A stretch of 64,000 bases of DNA from Bradyrhizobium sp. 190 (GTDB lineage Bacteria; Pseudomonadota; Alphaproteobacteria; Rhizobiales; Xanthobacteraceae). Made by a program: the position numbers and the translations under genes. Shown here piece by piece: positions 1 through 6,398 of the stretch; positions within the stretch are counted from its first letter, which is position 1, and the number at the start of each line of letters is the position of its first letter. A model generated the notes under the pieces. It saw only the letters and a list, made by a program, of their open reading frames with translations. It searched no databases and was not told the DNA's origin. The DNA lies in contig NZ_JADPJL010000065.1 of the NCBI RefSeq assembly GCF_023073415.1, forward strand, positions 1-64,000, given 5' to 3'.

Positions 1-120
1 CAGGGTGTAGACCGGCGGCAGGAAGAAGAAGTTGTAGGCGAGCGAGGCCGCCACGACCGCCGCGAGCGAGGGGGCGAGGCCGAAGCGCGCCGCCACCGCC
101 ACCACCGCCGCCTCGGACAC
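1..120 (-). pseudogene. kdpD: KdpD-like transmembrane fragment, cut by the window edge
   Basis: Read on the minus strand from 120 down to 1, this stretch encodes a hydrophobic segment containing ARFGLAPSL and then LAYNFFFLPPVYTL. That pattern is characteristic of the DUF4118 four-helix membrane domain of the potassium sensor kinase KdpD. There is no start codon in this frame and an in-frame stop lies just upstream near 220, so only an internal piece of KdpD is present and its 5' part is missing. The bases here are richer in G+C than the rest of the window (about 82% over 61-120 by hand count). The fragment abuts a different secreted-protein reading frame on the same strand, so it may be a relic, or an artefact of a chimeric join. 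The family match rests on recalled KdpD sequences, not a search. Confidence 0.5.
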
Positions 121-241
121 CGCCGCCACCGGCCGCCCCGCCGCCTCTATCCTGCGCCTGGACGGCGCTAATACCCGGCGCGACCATCGGCAACACAAGC
201 GCGATCGCAGCCGCTGTGCTCAAAACTTTTAGATTGATCAT
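100..241 (-). CDS. 5' end of a glycine-rich secreted protein, partial
   Basis: From ATG at 241 the minus strand encodes a clear Sec signal peptide beginning MINLKVLSTAAAIALVLP and ending near AVQAQ, followed by a run of glycines with occasional Arg. A GGAG about 7 bases upstream of this ATG supports it; an in-frame ATG at 254 is the alternative. Short glycine-rich exported proteins with a very similar leader are common in Bradyrhizobium, and their function is unknown. The glycine-rich frame stays open to position 1 but changes character after about 100, becoming Arg/Leu/Pro-rich, while another frame becomes convincingly KdpD-like. I therefore mark only the part with coherent character. A near-match to an EcfG promoter lies at 272-296. 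Confidence 0.5.
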
Positions 242-509
242 TGTCGACTCCATTTACGGGATATAGGCCCTAACCCGTTCAGCGGGCGGACGTTCCCGGG
301 CCCGCGTATTGATTGCGCGCAAACTCAGCCTGTCAGGTCGGAACTGTACGCGGAATGAACGGATTGCGCCGATTCCGCGACCATGCGCGGGCGCGATCGG
401 GCCGTGCAAAGGACCGGTCCGGCAGGGCTGCGATATCAGCCTTTGTCTGGACAAGCCGGCGCTCCGGTGGCATCAGAACGACACGACATCTCGAACCGGC
501 CGAGCCCTC

Positions 510-920
510 ATGAAGCTGTTTCTGCTGAAATTTTTCACCTGGTGGAGCGGTCAGACGTTCGGCACGCAATTGTGGACATGGCGATTCGGCGAACTGGTCG
601 GCCAGGATGAGCAGGGCAACCGCTACTATCGCACGAAGGGCCGCAAGATCGATCCGACGCTCGGCTTCGAGCGGCGCTGGGTGATCTATAACGGCTATGC
701 CGAGGCGAGCCGCGTGCCGCCATCATGGCATGGCTGGCTGCATCACACCGTCGACATCGCCCCGACCGAGGAGAGCTACACGCCGCGGGAATGGGAAAAG
801 GCGCATGTTCCCAACATGACCGGCACGCCCGCGGCCTATCGTCCCTCCGGCTCGACGCTCGCCAGCGGCCGCCGCCCCAAGGCGACCGGCGACTACCAGG
901 CCTGGACGCCGGGAAGCTGA
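510..920 (+). CDS. NADH:ubiquinone oxidoreductase subunit NDUFA12 family
   Basis: This 136-residue protein belongs to the NDUFA12/B17.2 family, a small accessory subunit of respiratory complex I conserved from alphaproteobacteria to mitochondria. Family features are the aromatic N-terminus (MKLFLLKFFTWWSG), the GNRYYRTKG motif near residue 33, the block RRWVIYNGYAEASRVPP and the WHGWLHH motif near residue 71. The frame is open back to 309, but the extra 67 residues look unlike the family, so ATG 510 is chosen. The C-terminus is a proline-rich tail ending AWTPGS. It is expected at the inner-membrane arm of complex I. In many alphaproteobacteria this gene sits beside DUF2155 and aat; here about 9.6 kb separates it from DUF2155. 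Confidence 0.9.
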   Translation: MKLFLLKFFTWWSGQTFGTQLWTWRFGELVGQDEQGNRYYRTKGRKIDPTLGFERRWVIYNGYAEASRVPPSWHGWLHHTVDIAPTEESYTPREWEKAHVPNMTGTPAAYRPSGSTLASGRRPKATGDYQAWTPGS

Positions 921-973
921 ACTCTCGATAAGTTTATCCCCTTTCGCTGCCGACATCTTGTCGGGTATTATAG

Positions 974-985
974 GTGTATATACAC
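974..985. promoter_or_regulatory. Putative MarR operator 1 (GTGTA-N2-TACAC)
   Basis: GTGTATATACAC is a perfect palindrome ending 7 bases before the MarR start codon. With flanks (TAG/CTA) it extends to an imperfect 17-bp palindrome at 971-987. The same GTGTA-N2-TACAC layout recurs at 1475-1486 upstream of the next gene. MarR dimers bind short palindromes of this kind, so autorepression is inferred. Confidence 0.65.
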
Positions 986-992
986 TAATGAC

Positions 993-1433
993 ATGAAACA
1001 ACCGTCCGATCACGATCCCGACTACATGGCCGCAGCCGGCTGTTTCTGCCTCGCGTCGCGGCAGGCCGCGCGGAAGATTACCCGGCTCTACGATTCCTAT
1101 ATGCAGGGTTCAGGCGTGCGCGCCACGCAGTTCACGATCCTGTCGCAACTGATGCTCCGCGGTGAAATGCCGATTGGCAAGCTGGCGAGCCTGCTTGGGA
1201 TGGAGCGCACCACATTGAGCCGCAACCTGACGCTCTTGGAAGGCAAGGGCTGGATTTCGATCAACGCCGGTGAGGATCCGCGCGCGCGCATGATCGCGAT
1301 CACCACACAGGGGCGCGGTCTCGTTCGCCGTGGATTTCCCTATTGGTCGAAGGCGCAGGCGCATATCGGCAAACTGCTCGGCGCTGACGGCCAGGCCGCG
1401 TTGAAGCTTTTGAGCTCCCGAAATTTGGGATGA
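993..1433 (+). CDS. MarR-family transcriptional regulator
   Basis: A 146-residue winged-helix regulator. The N-terminal dimerisation helices contain CFCLASRQAARKITRLYDSYM, as the two segments CFCLASRQAARKI and TRLYDSYM, followed by a typical MarR core: QFTILSQL, then the recognition region GKLASLLGMERTTLSRNL near residues 67-84 and the wing GWISINAGEDPRARMIAIT with the DxR signature. MarR proteins are usually ligand-released repressors of adjacent efflux, stress or catabolic genes. Three cysteine/redox-type positions are not obvious beyond C18 and C20, so no redox claim is made. Its own promoter region and that of the next gene carry matching palindromes, which suggests it controls itself and the membrane protein at 1501. 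Confidence 0.88.
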   Translation: MKQPSDHDPDYMAAAGCFCLASRQAARKITRLYDSYMQGSGVRATQFTILSQLMLRGEMPIGKLASLLGMERTTLSRNLTLLEGKGWISINAGEDPRARMIAITTQGRGLVRRGFPYWSKAQAHIGKLLGADGQAALKLLSSRNLG

Positions 1434-1474
1434 GACGAGCCGGCGAGTGCCCGGCACTTCCTTTACTCCAATAA

Positions 1475-1486
1475 GTGTAACTACAC
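1475..1486. promoter_or_regulatory. Putative MarR operator 2 (GTGTA-N2-TACAC)
   Basis: GTGTAACTACAC repeats the half-sites and spacing of the site at 974-985, with only the two central bases changed. It lies between the MarR stop (1433) and the GTG start at 1501, just ahead of the ribosome-binding site AGGAG. This position fits a promoter-proximal operator for the membrane protein gene, giving it a regulated promoter of its own. Confidence 0.6.
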
Positions 1487-1500
1487 ATAAAGGAGACGTC

Positions 1501-2196
1501 GTGCTCGACTTCATTGGAATCATCGTTCTCGTTGCCGCGATCATCGTCAGCATAAATGCGCTCACCGGCGCGATGCCGATCAGCAGGTCACAACGCCTCG
1601 CCCTTTCGGTCGGTGCCGGCCTGTGGACCGGTCTTGCTGCGGCGCTCGCCGGCGCGAAGCTGTTCCTCGGAACGAACCCGGTGGGGCCGCCGATGATCGG
1701 TTCAATGATTGCGCTCCCGCTGGTCGCGACTGCCGTTGCGGCGTCGATCTCGCCGTCCGTGCGCGCTTCGCTGCTCGGGATGCCGATGCCCTTCCTGATC
1801 GGCCTGAACGTCTGGCGTGTGGCGGGAGGATTTTTCCTCCTGCTTGCGGCCGAAGGCCGGCTTGCCGGGCCATTTCCAACCTCGGCGGGCTGGGGCGATA
1901 TCATAACCGGCGTGCTGGCTTTGCCCGTGGCGTGGCTCGCGCTGCGCGGGCAAGGCAGGGCGCTGGTCTGGACGTGGAATGCATTCGGTATGCTCGACCT
2001 TGTGGCCGCGCTTGCATTCGGAATTCTCTCCGCGAATGGTTCGCCGCTGCAGATCATTCACGCCGGGGAAGGCTCGGAAGCGGTGCAGCTACTGCCATGG
2101 TCGCTGATTCCGACCGTGCTGGTACCGATGTATCTGATTGTACACGGCATTATCTTTGCGAAGCTGGCGCAGACCAGCCAGCGCGCGCCGGGCTGA
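1501..2196 (+). CDS. Polytopic membrane protein, unknown function (MarR-linked)
   Basis: A 231-residue protein with about seven hydrophobic segments: residues 3-22, 35-55, 65-85, 90-115, 125-145, 155-175 and 195-215. No catalytic motif or transporter signature is recognised. The start is GTG 1501, because an AGGAG ribosome-binding site lies 5 bases upstream; the frame is open to a GTG at 1447, but that would run the coding sequence through the operator. Two motifs stand out, GWGDIITGVLALPVAWLAL and WNAFGMLDLVAALAFG, with polar Asp and Asn residues inside membrane segments. The gene is paired with the MarR regulator upstream through matching operators. It may be a stress-inducible membrane or transport protein, but the function is not known to me. 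Confidence 0.75.
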   Translation: MLDFIGIIVLVAAIIVSINALTGAMPISRSQRLALSVGAGLWTGLAAALAGAKLFLGTNPVGPPMIGSMIALPLVATAVAASISPSVRASLLGMPMPFLIGLNVWRVAGGFFLLLAAEGRLAGPFPTSAGWGDIITGVLALPVAWLALRGQGRALVWTWNAFGMLDLVAALAFGILSANGSPLQIIHAGEGSEAVQLLPWSLIPTVLVPMYLIVHGIIFAKLAQTSQRAPG

Positions 2197-2299
2197 AGCC
2201 TGGTTGCGCTGCACATACGTTCCGGCTTTGCACGGGCTTCTCCTGTGGATAGCGGGATCAGCGGGTACAACCATCGCCGCCGCCTTGTGCTCTCCGCGA

Positions 2300-2508
2300 G
2301 GCTGCGGCTCAATAGGGACATCTTACGGAGATGGGAAACCATCGCGTCGGTGCCGGGCTCCAGTTCGCGACTGTCCCGGCGAGCAGCGGCCACCGAGTAG
2401 GACACCGGCCGGGAGATAGGCCCCCGGTGCAGACGTCCTGAAATCGCCCGCTAATGTGTGGCTGCCGTAGGAAAGGAAAGGCCGTCTGGGAAACCAGGCG
2501 GCCTTTTT
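2300..2508 (+). ncRNA. Candidate structured RNA (3'UTR-derived or independent sRNA)
   Basis: No credible reading frame exists between 2197 and 2661. The plus strand can form a series of stable hairpins: CATCT/AGATG (2319-2333), which competes with GATGG-GAAA-CCATC (2330-2343); GCCGGG/CCCGGC with inner CAGT/ACTG (2352-2380); and CACCGG/CCGGTG (2403-2429). A textbook intrinsic terminator follows. This could be the long 3'UTR of the membrane protein, a processed sRNA, or an independent ncRNA. I compared it by memory with cobalamin, SRP, RNase P and tmRNA elements and none fit. The 5' end is a guess. Confidence 0.35.
2479..2508 (+). terminator. Rho-independent terminator
   Basis: GGCCGTCTGG, a GAAA tetraloop, CCAGGCGGCC and a run of T form a 10-bp stem (one G-T pair) with a U-tract. 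It ends transcription rightward from the membrane protein gene or the candidate RNA. Confidence 0.85.
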
Positions 2509-2527
2509 CTGTGTGGCGACGCTCACG

Positions 2528-2642
2528 TGTCCCGGACGCGGTGCAGCGTGCAACGGTGCACCGCAGAGCCGGGACCTACGCGCATCCAAATGGGTCCCGG
2601 CTCTGCGTCGCGTCACTATCGTGCCGCGCCGCGTCCGGGACA
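2528..2642. repeat. Long imperfect inverted repeat, Bradyrhizobium type
   Basis: Two arms of about 50 bases (2528-2576 and 2593-2642) are near reverse complements. Outer ends read TGTCCCGGACGCGG and CCGCGTCCGGGACA; inner ends read GCAGAGCCGGGACC and GGTCCCGGCTCTGC. The middle of the arms has diverged. The element would fold into a large cruciform or RNA hairpin. Its family is, from memory, abundant between genes in Bradyrhizobium and relatives. It sits just beyond the stop of the convergent gene at 2662. Confidence 0.8.
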
Positions 2643-2661
2643 TGACGATTTCTGAACAGCG

Positions 2662-3366
2662 TCACCCCATCCGCGCGGCGGCGCGGTCGATCATTTCGCC
2701 GCGGCGGATTTGCGCCGGTGCAATCCTGTCTTTCATGGAGGCGAGCACTTCCGGCGGCGCGGTGTCCGGCGAGCCGGAATTGAACGGGGGTGCCGGGTTG
2801 TATTCGAGCCGGAGCTGAATGGCCTCCGCGGTCCTCTGGTCGTGCAGCAGCGAAACCAGCGTCAGCGCGAAATCGATGCCTGCGGTGACGCCGCCGCCGG
2901 TGACGCGGTTGCGGTCGACGCAGACGCGCGTCTTGGTCGGGATCGCACCAAAGGCTTTCAGGAAATCCATCGCCGTCCAATGCGTCGCCGCCCGGTACCC
3001 TTTGAGCAGGCCGGCCGCGCCGAGCACCAGCGAACCCGTGCAGACCGAGGTGATGTATTTGGCGCCCGGCGCCTGCTTGCGCAGGAAGGCCAGCATCTCC
3101 TCGTCGTTGATCATGTCGTCGGTGCCGAACCCGCCGGGCACGCAGATGACGTCGAGCTGCGGGCAGTCCGCAAAGGTCGTGGTCGGCGTCAGCACCAGTA
3201 CGGAATCGCTCGTGACCGGTTCGATCCGCTTCCAGATCAAATGCACCTTCGCGCCGGGCAGGCTGGAGAACACCTGCAACGGACCGGTGAAATCAAGCTG
3301 GGTGACTTTTGGGAACAGCACGAGGCCGATCTGAAGCGGCGTGGAAGTTTGAGACGGCGCGGACAT
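2662..3366 (-). CDS. DJ-1/PfpI family protein, isonitrile hydratase-like
   Basis: A 234-residue single-domain DJ-1/PfpI protein. The nucleophile elbow is SVCTGSLVLGAAGLLKGYRA with Cys109, and the N-terminal TQLDFTGP carries an Asp (about 25) matching the catalytic Asp of Pseudomonas isonitrile hydratase InhA; length and the ATHW motif also match that group. Predicted activity is hydration of an isonitrile to an N-substituted formamide, or a related thiol-dependent reaction, in the cytoplasm. ATG 3366 is used because GGAGGT lies just upstream; the frame continues to 3435 without support. The gene is divergent from a GlxA-type regulator that itself has a DJ-1 domain, and direct repeats lie between them. 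Confidence 0.82.
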   Translation of the reverse strand: MSAPSQTSTPLQIGLVLFPKVTQLDFTGPLQVFSSLPGAKVHLIWKRIEPVTSDSVLVLTPTTTFADCPQLDVICVPGGFGTDDMINDEEMLAFLRKQAPGAKYITSVCTGSLVLGAAGLLKGYRAATHWTAMDFLKAFGAIPTKTRVCVDRNRVTGGGVTAGIDFALTLVSLLHDQRTAEAIQLRLEYNPAPPFNSGSPDTAPPEVLASMKDRIAPAQIRRGEMIDRAAARMG

Positions 3367-3449
3367 CGTGACCTCCGGAAAATTTGGCTTGACGGGAGGC
3401 ATCCTGACATGGTCGCTTCGTGTCCGAAACGGCATATTTCCCTCATTTC

Positions 3450-3481
3450 AGGACATAGGCCAAATTAGGACATCAGCCAAA
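3450..3481. promoter_or_regulatory. Direct repeats in the divergent promoter region
   Basis: AGGACATAGGCCAAA (3450-3464) and AGGACATCAGCCAAA (3467-3481) differ at two positions and are spaced 17 bases apart, start to start. Tandem direct repeats close to two helical turns are typical of AraC-family operators. The second copy ends 11 bases before the ATG of the GlxA-type regulator, so binding there could repress that gene. Confidence 0.5.
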
Positions 3482-3492
3482 AAGCGAGCTGC

Positions 3493-4434
3493 ATGATGAT
3501 CGGCGTTCTCGTGTTTCCGGATTTCCAGTTACTTGATGCCGCCGGCCCGATTTCGGTGTTCGAGATCGGGGCGCGCTTCGCTGAAAATGCACCCTCAATC
3601 AGGGTTGTGGCGGTGACGCCGGGGCCGGCGCGCTCATCCTCGGGCGTCGAGATGCTTGCACACGGGCTAAAGTCCTCGGGCGCCATCACCACCCTGATCG
3701 TGGCGGGGGGCGAGGGCGTACGGCAGGCGGCGACCTGCGAGAAAACACTCGACTTCGTGCGCGCCATGGCGAGGCGTGGCGTCCGCATCGCCAGCGTCTG
3801 CTCCGGTGCCTACATCCTCGCGGAGGCCGGCCTGCTCGACGGCCGCCGCGCCACCACGCATTGGCAACGCACGCGGCATTTTCTCAAAGCCTATCCGCAG
3901 GTGAAGCTCGAGCCGGATCGCATCTTCGTGCGCGATGGCGACATCTGGACGTCCGCCGGCATATCGGCCGGCATCGATCTGTCGCTGGCGATGATCGCGG
4001 AGGATTACGGCGACGAGATCGCGCAGAAAACCGCCAAGCAATTGGTGCTCTATCACCGCCGCAGCGGCGGCCAGTCGCAGTTCTCTTCGTTGTTGGAATT
4101 GAAGGCACCGAACGGCCGCTTTGGACCACTGCTGGCCTGGGCGCGCGAGAATCTCGATGCGCCGCTCACGGTCGAGGATCTCGCCGAACAGGCCGGCATG
4201 AGTTCGCGGCATTTCACCCGCGCTTTCATGGCGGAGACCGGCACCACGCCGTCAAAGGCGGTAGAGCGGTTGCGCATCGAGGTGGCGCGGCAGCGCGTGC
4301 AGTCCTCGAGCGAGGCGATCGAGCGTGTCGCGCAAACCACGGGCTTCCGCGATCCGGAGCGGATGCGCCGCGCTTTCATCCGTGCCTTCGGCCAGCCGCC
4401 GCAATCGCTGCGCCGCGCGGCGCGGGCGGGGTAG
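3493..4434 (+). CDS. GlxA-family AraC-type transcriptional regulator
   Basis: A 313-residue regulator with an N-terminal DJ-1/PfpI domain (residues about 1-185; SVCSGAYILAEAGLLDGRRA with Cys103) and a C-terminal AraC helix-turn-helix pair (about 215-312; DAPLTVEDLAEQAGMSSRHF and AIERVAQTTGFRDPERMRRA). In this family the DJ-1 domain senses a small molecule and is not normally an enzyme, although the cysteine elbow is kept here. It is divergent from the InhA-like gene at 3366-2662, and the 126-bp gap contains 17-bp-spaced direct repeats. The simplest reading is a regulator of the neighbouring DJ-1 enzyme whose sensory domain sees the same or a similar ligand. The ligand is unknown. Confidence 0.88.
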   Translation: MMIGVLVFPDFQLLDAAGPISVFEIGARFAENAPSIRVVAVTPGPARSSSGVEMLAHGLKSSGAITTLIVAGGEGVRQAATCEKTLDFVRAMARRGVRIASVCSGAYILAEAGLLDGRRATTHWQRTRHFLKAYPQVKLEPDRIFVRDGDIWTSAGISAGIDLSLAMIAEDYGDEIAQKTAKQLVLYHRRSGGQSQFSSLLELKAPNGRFGPLLAWARENLDAPLTVEDLAEQAGMSSRHFTRAFMAETGTTPSKAVERLRIEVARQRVQSSSEAIERVAQTTGFRDPERMRRAFIRAFGQPPQSLRRAARAG

Positions 4435-4450
4435 CGGCATTGGAAATCCG

Positions 4451-4963
4451 CTATCTCCGGAAATCCACCCGGCCTTGCGTGAAGTAACCGTCTATTCTCT
4501 GATCGCTCCCCACCAGGCCAACCCAGGGGACTGTGATCTCCGGGTTGTTCAGGTTGATATACTTACCCACCAGCCGGCGCGGACCTTCGCGCCGTGCGTC
4601 GATGAGGCCCCTGCGCTTGCCGGAATCCCAATCGAATAACAAGTACACGCGGTCTCCGACGATTCTTGCTTCGCCCTGGCCCTGTTTCCATTTATCGGGA
4701 GTATCTCCCGGTATGGTGGGGTCCGCAGCGCCCTTCCAGCGGCTCGACCACTGACCTTCGATCGTGCCGTGTGGGTAGCTGGTATCTTGAGCGCTCCACG
4801 GCTTTGCATTCTCGTCGGTGGCAGATTCCTCCGGCGCCGTGTTGCGGGCGAACTGCGTCACGTCATCATCGTTTGGATGCGGAACGTCCATGACGCCGAA
4901 CGGATTTCGGATTGCCGGATCGTTTTCGGATACGGCGGTTTGCTTTGCGCTTTCGGATTTCAT
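4451..4963 (-). CDS. Conserved hypothetical protein, acidic N-terminus
   Basis: A 170-residue soluble protein with no signal peptide and no membrane segment. The first 60 residues are polar and probably disordered (ESAKQTAVSENDPAIRNPFG). The C-terminal 100 residues look folded and aromatic: IEGQWSSRWKG, GQGEARIVGDRVYLLFDWD, and GLVGSDQRIDGYFTQGRVDF. The repeated Gly-x-hydrophobic strands suggest a small beta-barrel that might bind a ligand, but I do not recognise the family. ATG 4963 is chosen because GGAGAC precedes it; longer in-frame starts run into the endonuclease remnant. It ends 17 bases from the convergent GlxA-type gene. Confidence 0.65.
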   Translation of the reverse strand: MKSESAKQTAVSENDPAIRNPFGVMDVPHPNDDDVTQFARNTAPEESATDENAKPWSAQDTSYPHGTIEGQWSSRWKGAADPTIPGDTPDKWKQGQGEARIVGDRVYLLFDWDSGKRRGLIDARREGPRRLVGKYINLNNPEITVPWVGLVGSDQRIDGYFTQGRVDFRR

Positions 4964-5135
4964 TGGTGTCTCCAACTGCCACGGCCGTGCTTCACTCCGA
5001 CAGCACAGCCTGCTTCGTGAACGTTGGGATCGCAGGATGGTGGCGCGGCGGCCACCCGATTTCCGGGGGAACCCCGAGCAGGGCGATTCCTCAGGAAGCG
5101 GCGCTGATTTCCCGATCGGCCACAACGCCGAATGA

Positions 5136-5252
5136 TCACTGGCAGGACACGAGATCGGGCGCCAGCTGGCGCAGTTCCCGGTTGATCAAGCCGGTTCGCT
5201 TCGGATCGCCTTGCCGATTCCAGACGTTGAGCGTGACAACGCGTAGCCGCAT
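5136..5252 (-). pseudogene. N-terminal remnant of an endonuclease/exonuclease/phosphatase protein
   Basis: ATG 5252 opens a 38-codon frame reading MRLRVVTLNVWNRQGDP followed by RTGLINRELRQLAPDLVSCQ and then a stop. This is the standard start of the endonuclease/exonuclease/phosphatase fold (TLNVWN, then APDLV-x-Q), where the next residue should be the metal-binding Glu of QE(V). Here a TGA replaces it, and I find no good continuation in other frames of the 170 bases before the next gene. The element is a truncated relic inside an otherwise empty 374-base gap (4964-5337). The rest of that gap shows nothing else I can support. Confidence 0.6.
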
Positions 5253-5337
5253 CGCCGAACCCGGGTTCATCAATGAATCCGGACAACGTTCGCCAGGAGG
5301 GTTGGTTCAGCGCTTGCCCGTGGTCATCTGCGCTGGC

Positions 5338-6234
5338 TTACGCAACGTCGGCTTGTGCGCTCGGCGTCCCCTCTGCGAGCAAGGCATCGAGATCGACGAG
5401 CTGCGGATCGTCAGCCTCGGGTTCGCCGAGTCCTGCGCTGCCGTGAAGATGCATCAGGGTCTGCACACGGCGGGCATTGAGATGGTCCACATGCTGATGC
5501 TGCAGCGCTAGCGGCAGCAGCGCTTTGGGCAGCCCGACCAGGGTAAAGGCCGAAACCTTGCGCACCTCGCCGTCCTCGCGCCAAAGCAGGGGATGGAGGG
5601 TGTAAATCAACTGCCGTTCGATCTCCGGCGATACCAGCTGCTCCGACTCTGATAGCGTGAGGCTGGCGAGGTTGGCGTTGCCTGCACGTGTGCGAACGGC
5701 GGCGGATCGTAGCTCCCAGCATATCAAGTCGGCCGCGGAGAGAACCTCGCGACGGACGGCATCCACGTTGCTCGAAAACCTGGTTGCGTCCGATATCGAC
5801 AGCGCAGCTTTGGTGACAGCCTCGACCAGCGCCGTGGCACTTGCGTCAAAACCCGGCGCCGCGCGCTCGATGGCCGTAGCCATCGCCTCGATCTGGTCTG
5901 CCGTCGTGTCGCGGTCGCGCTGTGCCTTGGCATCGGCCAGTGCGCGCTCGGCCGAAGCGACCTGCTCGTCGTGTTCCACCAATGCGGCGCGCCACGTCTT
6001 GGTGCGCTCTTCGACAGCACGCATGTCGGCCTCTGCCCGATCGAGCCGGGCAGCGGCAGCTCCTGCCACCGCCAGCCGTTCGGCCGCGGCGCGTTTCTCA
6101 GCAAGTTCCGTTTCGGCAACGCTCAAGCGGTCGGCCAGCTTCTGCCGGGCCGCCAATTTCTCCTTCAGCGCGTTCTCGAAGCGCTCGATCGGGTCGAGTT
6201 CCCGCTTAAAAAATTCGCGCTTAAAAAATGCCAT
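5338..6234 (-). CDS. Coiled-coil protein of unknown function
   Basis: A 298-residue protein. Residues about 12-125 are almost entirely charged and alanine-rich heptads (ENALKEKLAARQKLADRLSV and further), predicted to form one long coiled coil. The C-terminal 130 residues are more globular, with RTRAGNANLASLTLSESEQL and RQLIYTLHPLLWREDGEV. There is no signal peptide. The start at 6234 gives the unusual beginning MAFFKREFFKREL, created by a 15-base tandem duplication in the DNA; an upstream in-frame start at 6261 is possible. No enzymatic motif is visible. A structural or scaffold role is possible, but no function is assigned. Confidence 0.65.
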   Translation of the reverse strand: MAFFKREFFKRELDPIERFENALKEKLAARQKLADRLSVAETELAEKRAAAERLAVAGAAAARLDRAEADMRAVEERTKTWRAALVEHDEQVASAERALADAKAQRDRDTTADQIEAMATAIERAAPGFDASATALVEAVTKAALSISDATRFSSNVDAVRREVLSAADLICWELRSAAVRTRAGNANLASLTLSESEQLVSPEIERQLIYTLHPLLWREDGEVRKVSAFTLVGLPKALLPLALQHQHVDHLNARRVQTLMHLHGSAGLGEPEADDPQLVDLDALLAEGTPSAQADVA

Positions 6235-6398
6235 GGCAATACCCCCGCGCGTCACGATCATCTGCCGAATCAGCAGGCAGATTCGTTATTTGCGAAGACT
6301 AGCCCGAAAATGGGAGAGATTGCGGCTTGATGACGCCGGTCAACAAGATGGTGGCCGGGAAGGGGCTGGCCATCACCTCCGGTGCGCATGGGCCAAAG

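Noticed and set aside
272..296. Possible EcfG promoter for the left-edge secreted protein
   Set aside because: GGAAC-N16-GGTT has one mismatch in the -10 element; suggestive but too weak to list.
2290..2440. Cobalamin, SRP RNA, RNase P or tmRNA assignment for the structured RNA
   Set aside because: GGGAA and GGTG resemble B12 elements, but CCCGCAACTGT is absent; the SRP, RNase P and tmRNA core motifs are also absent.
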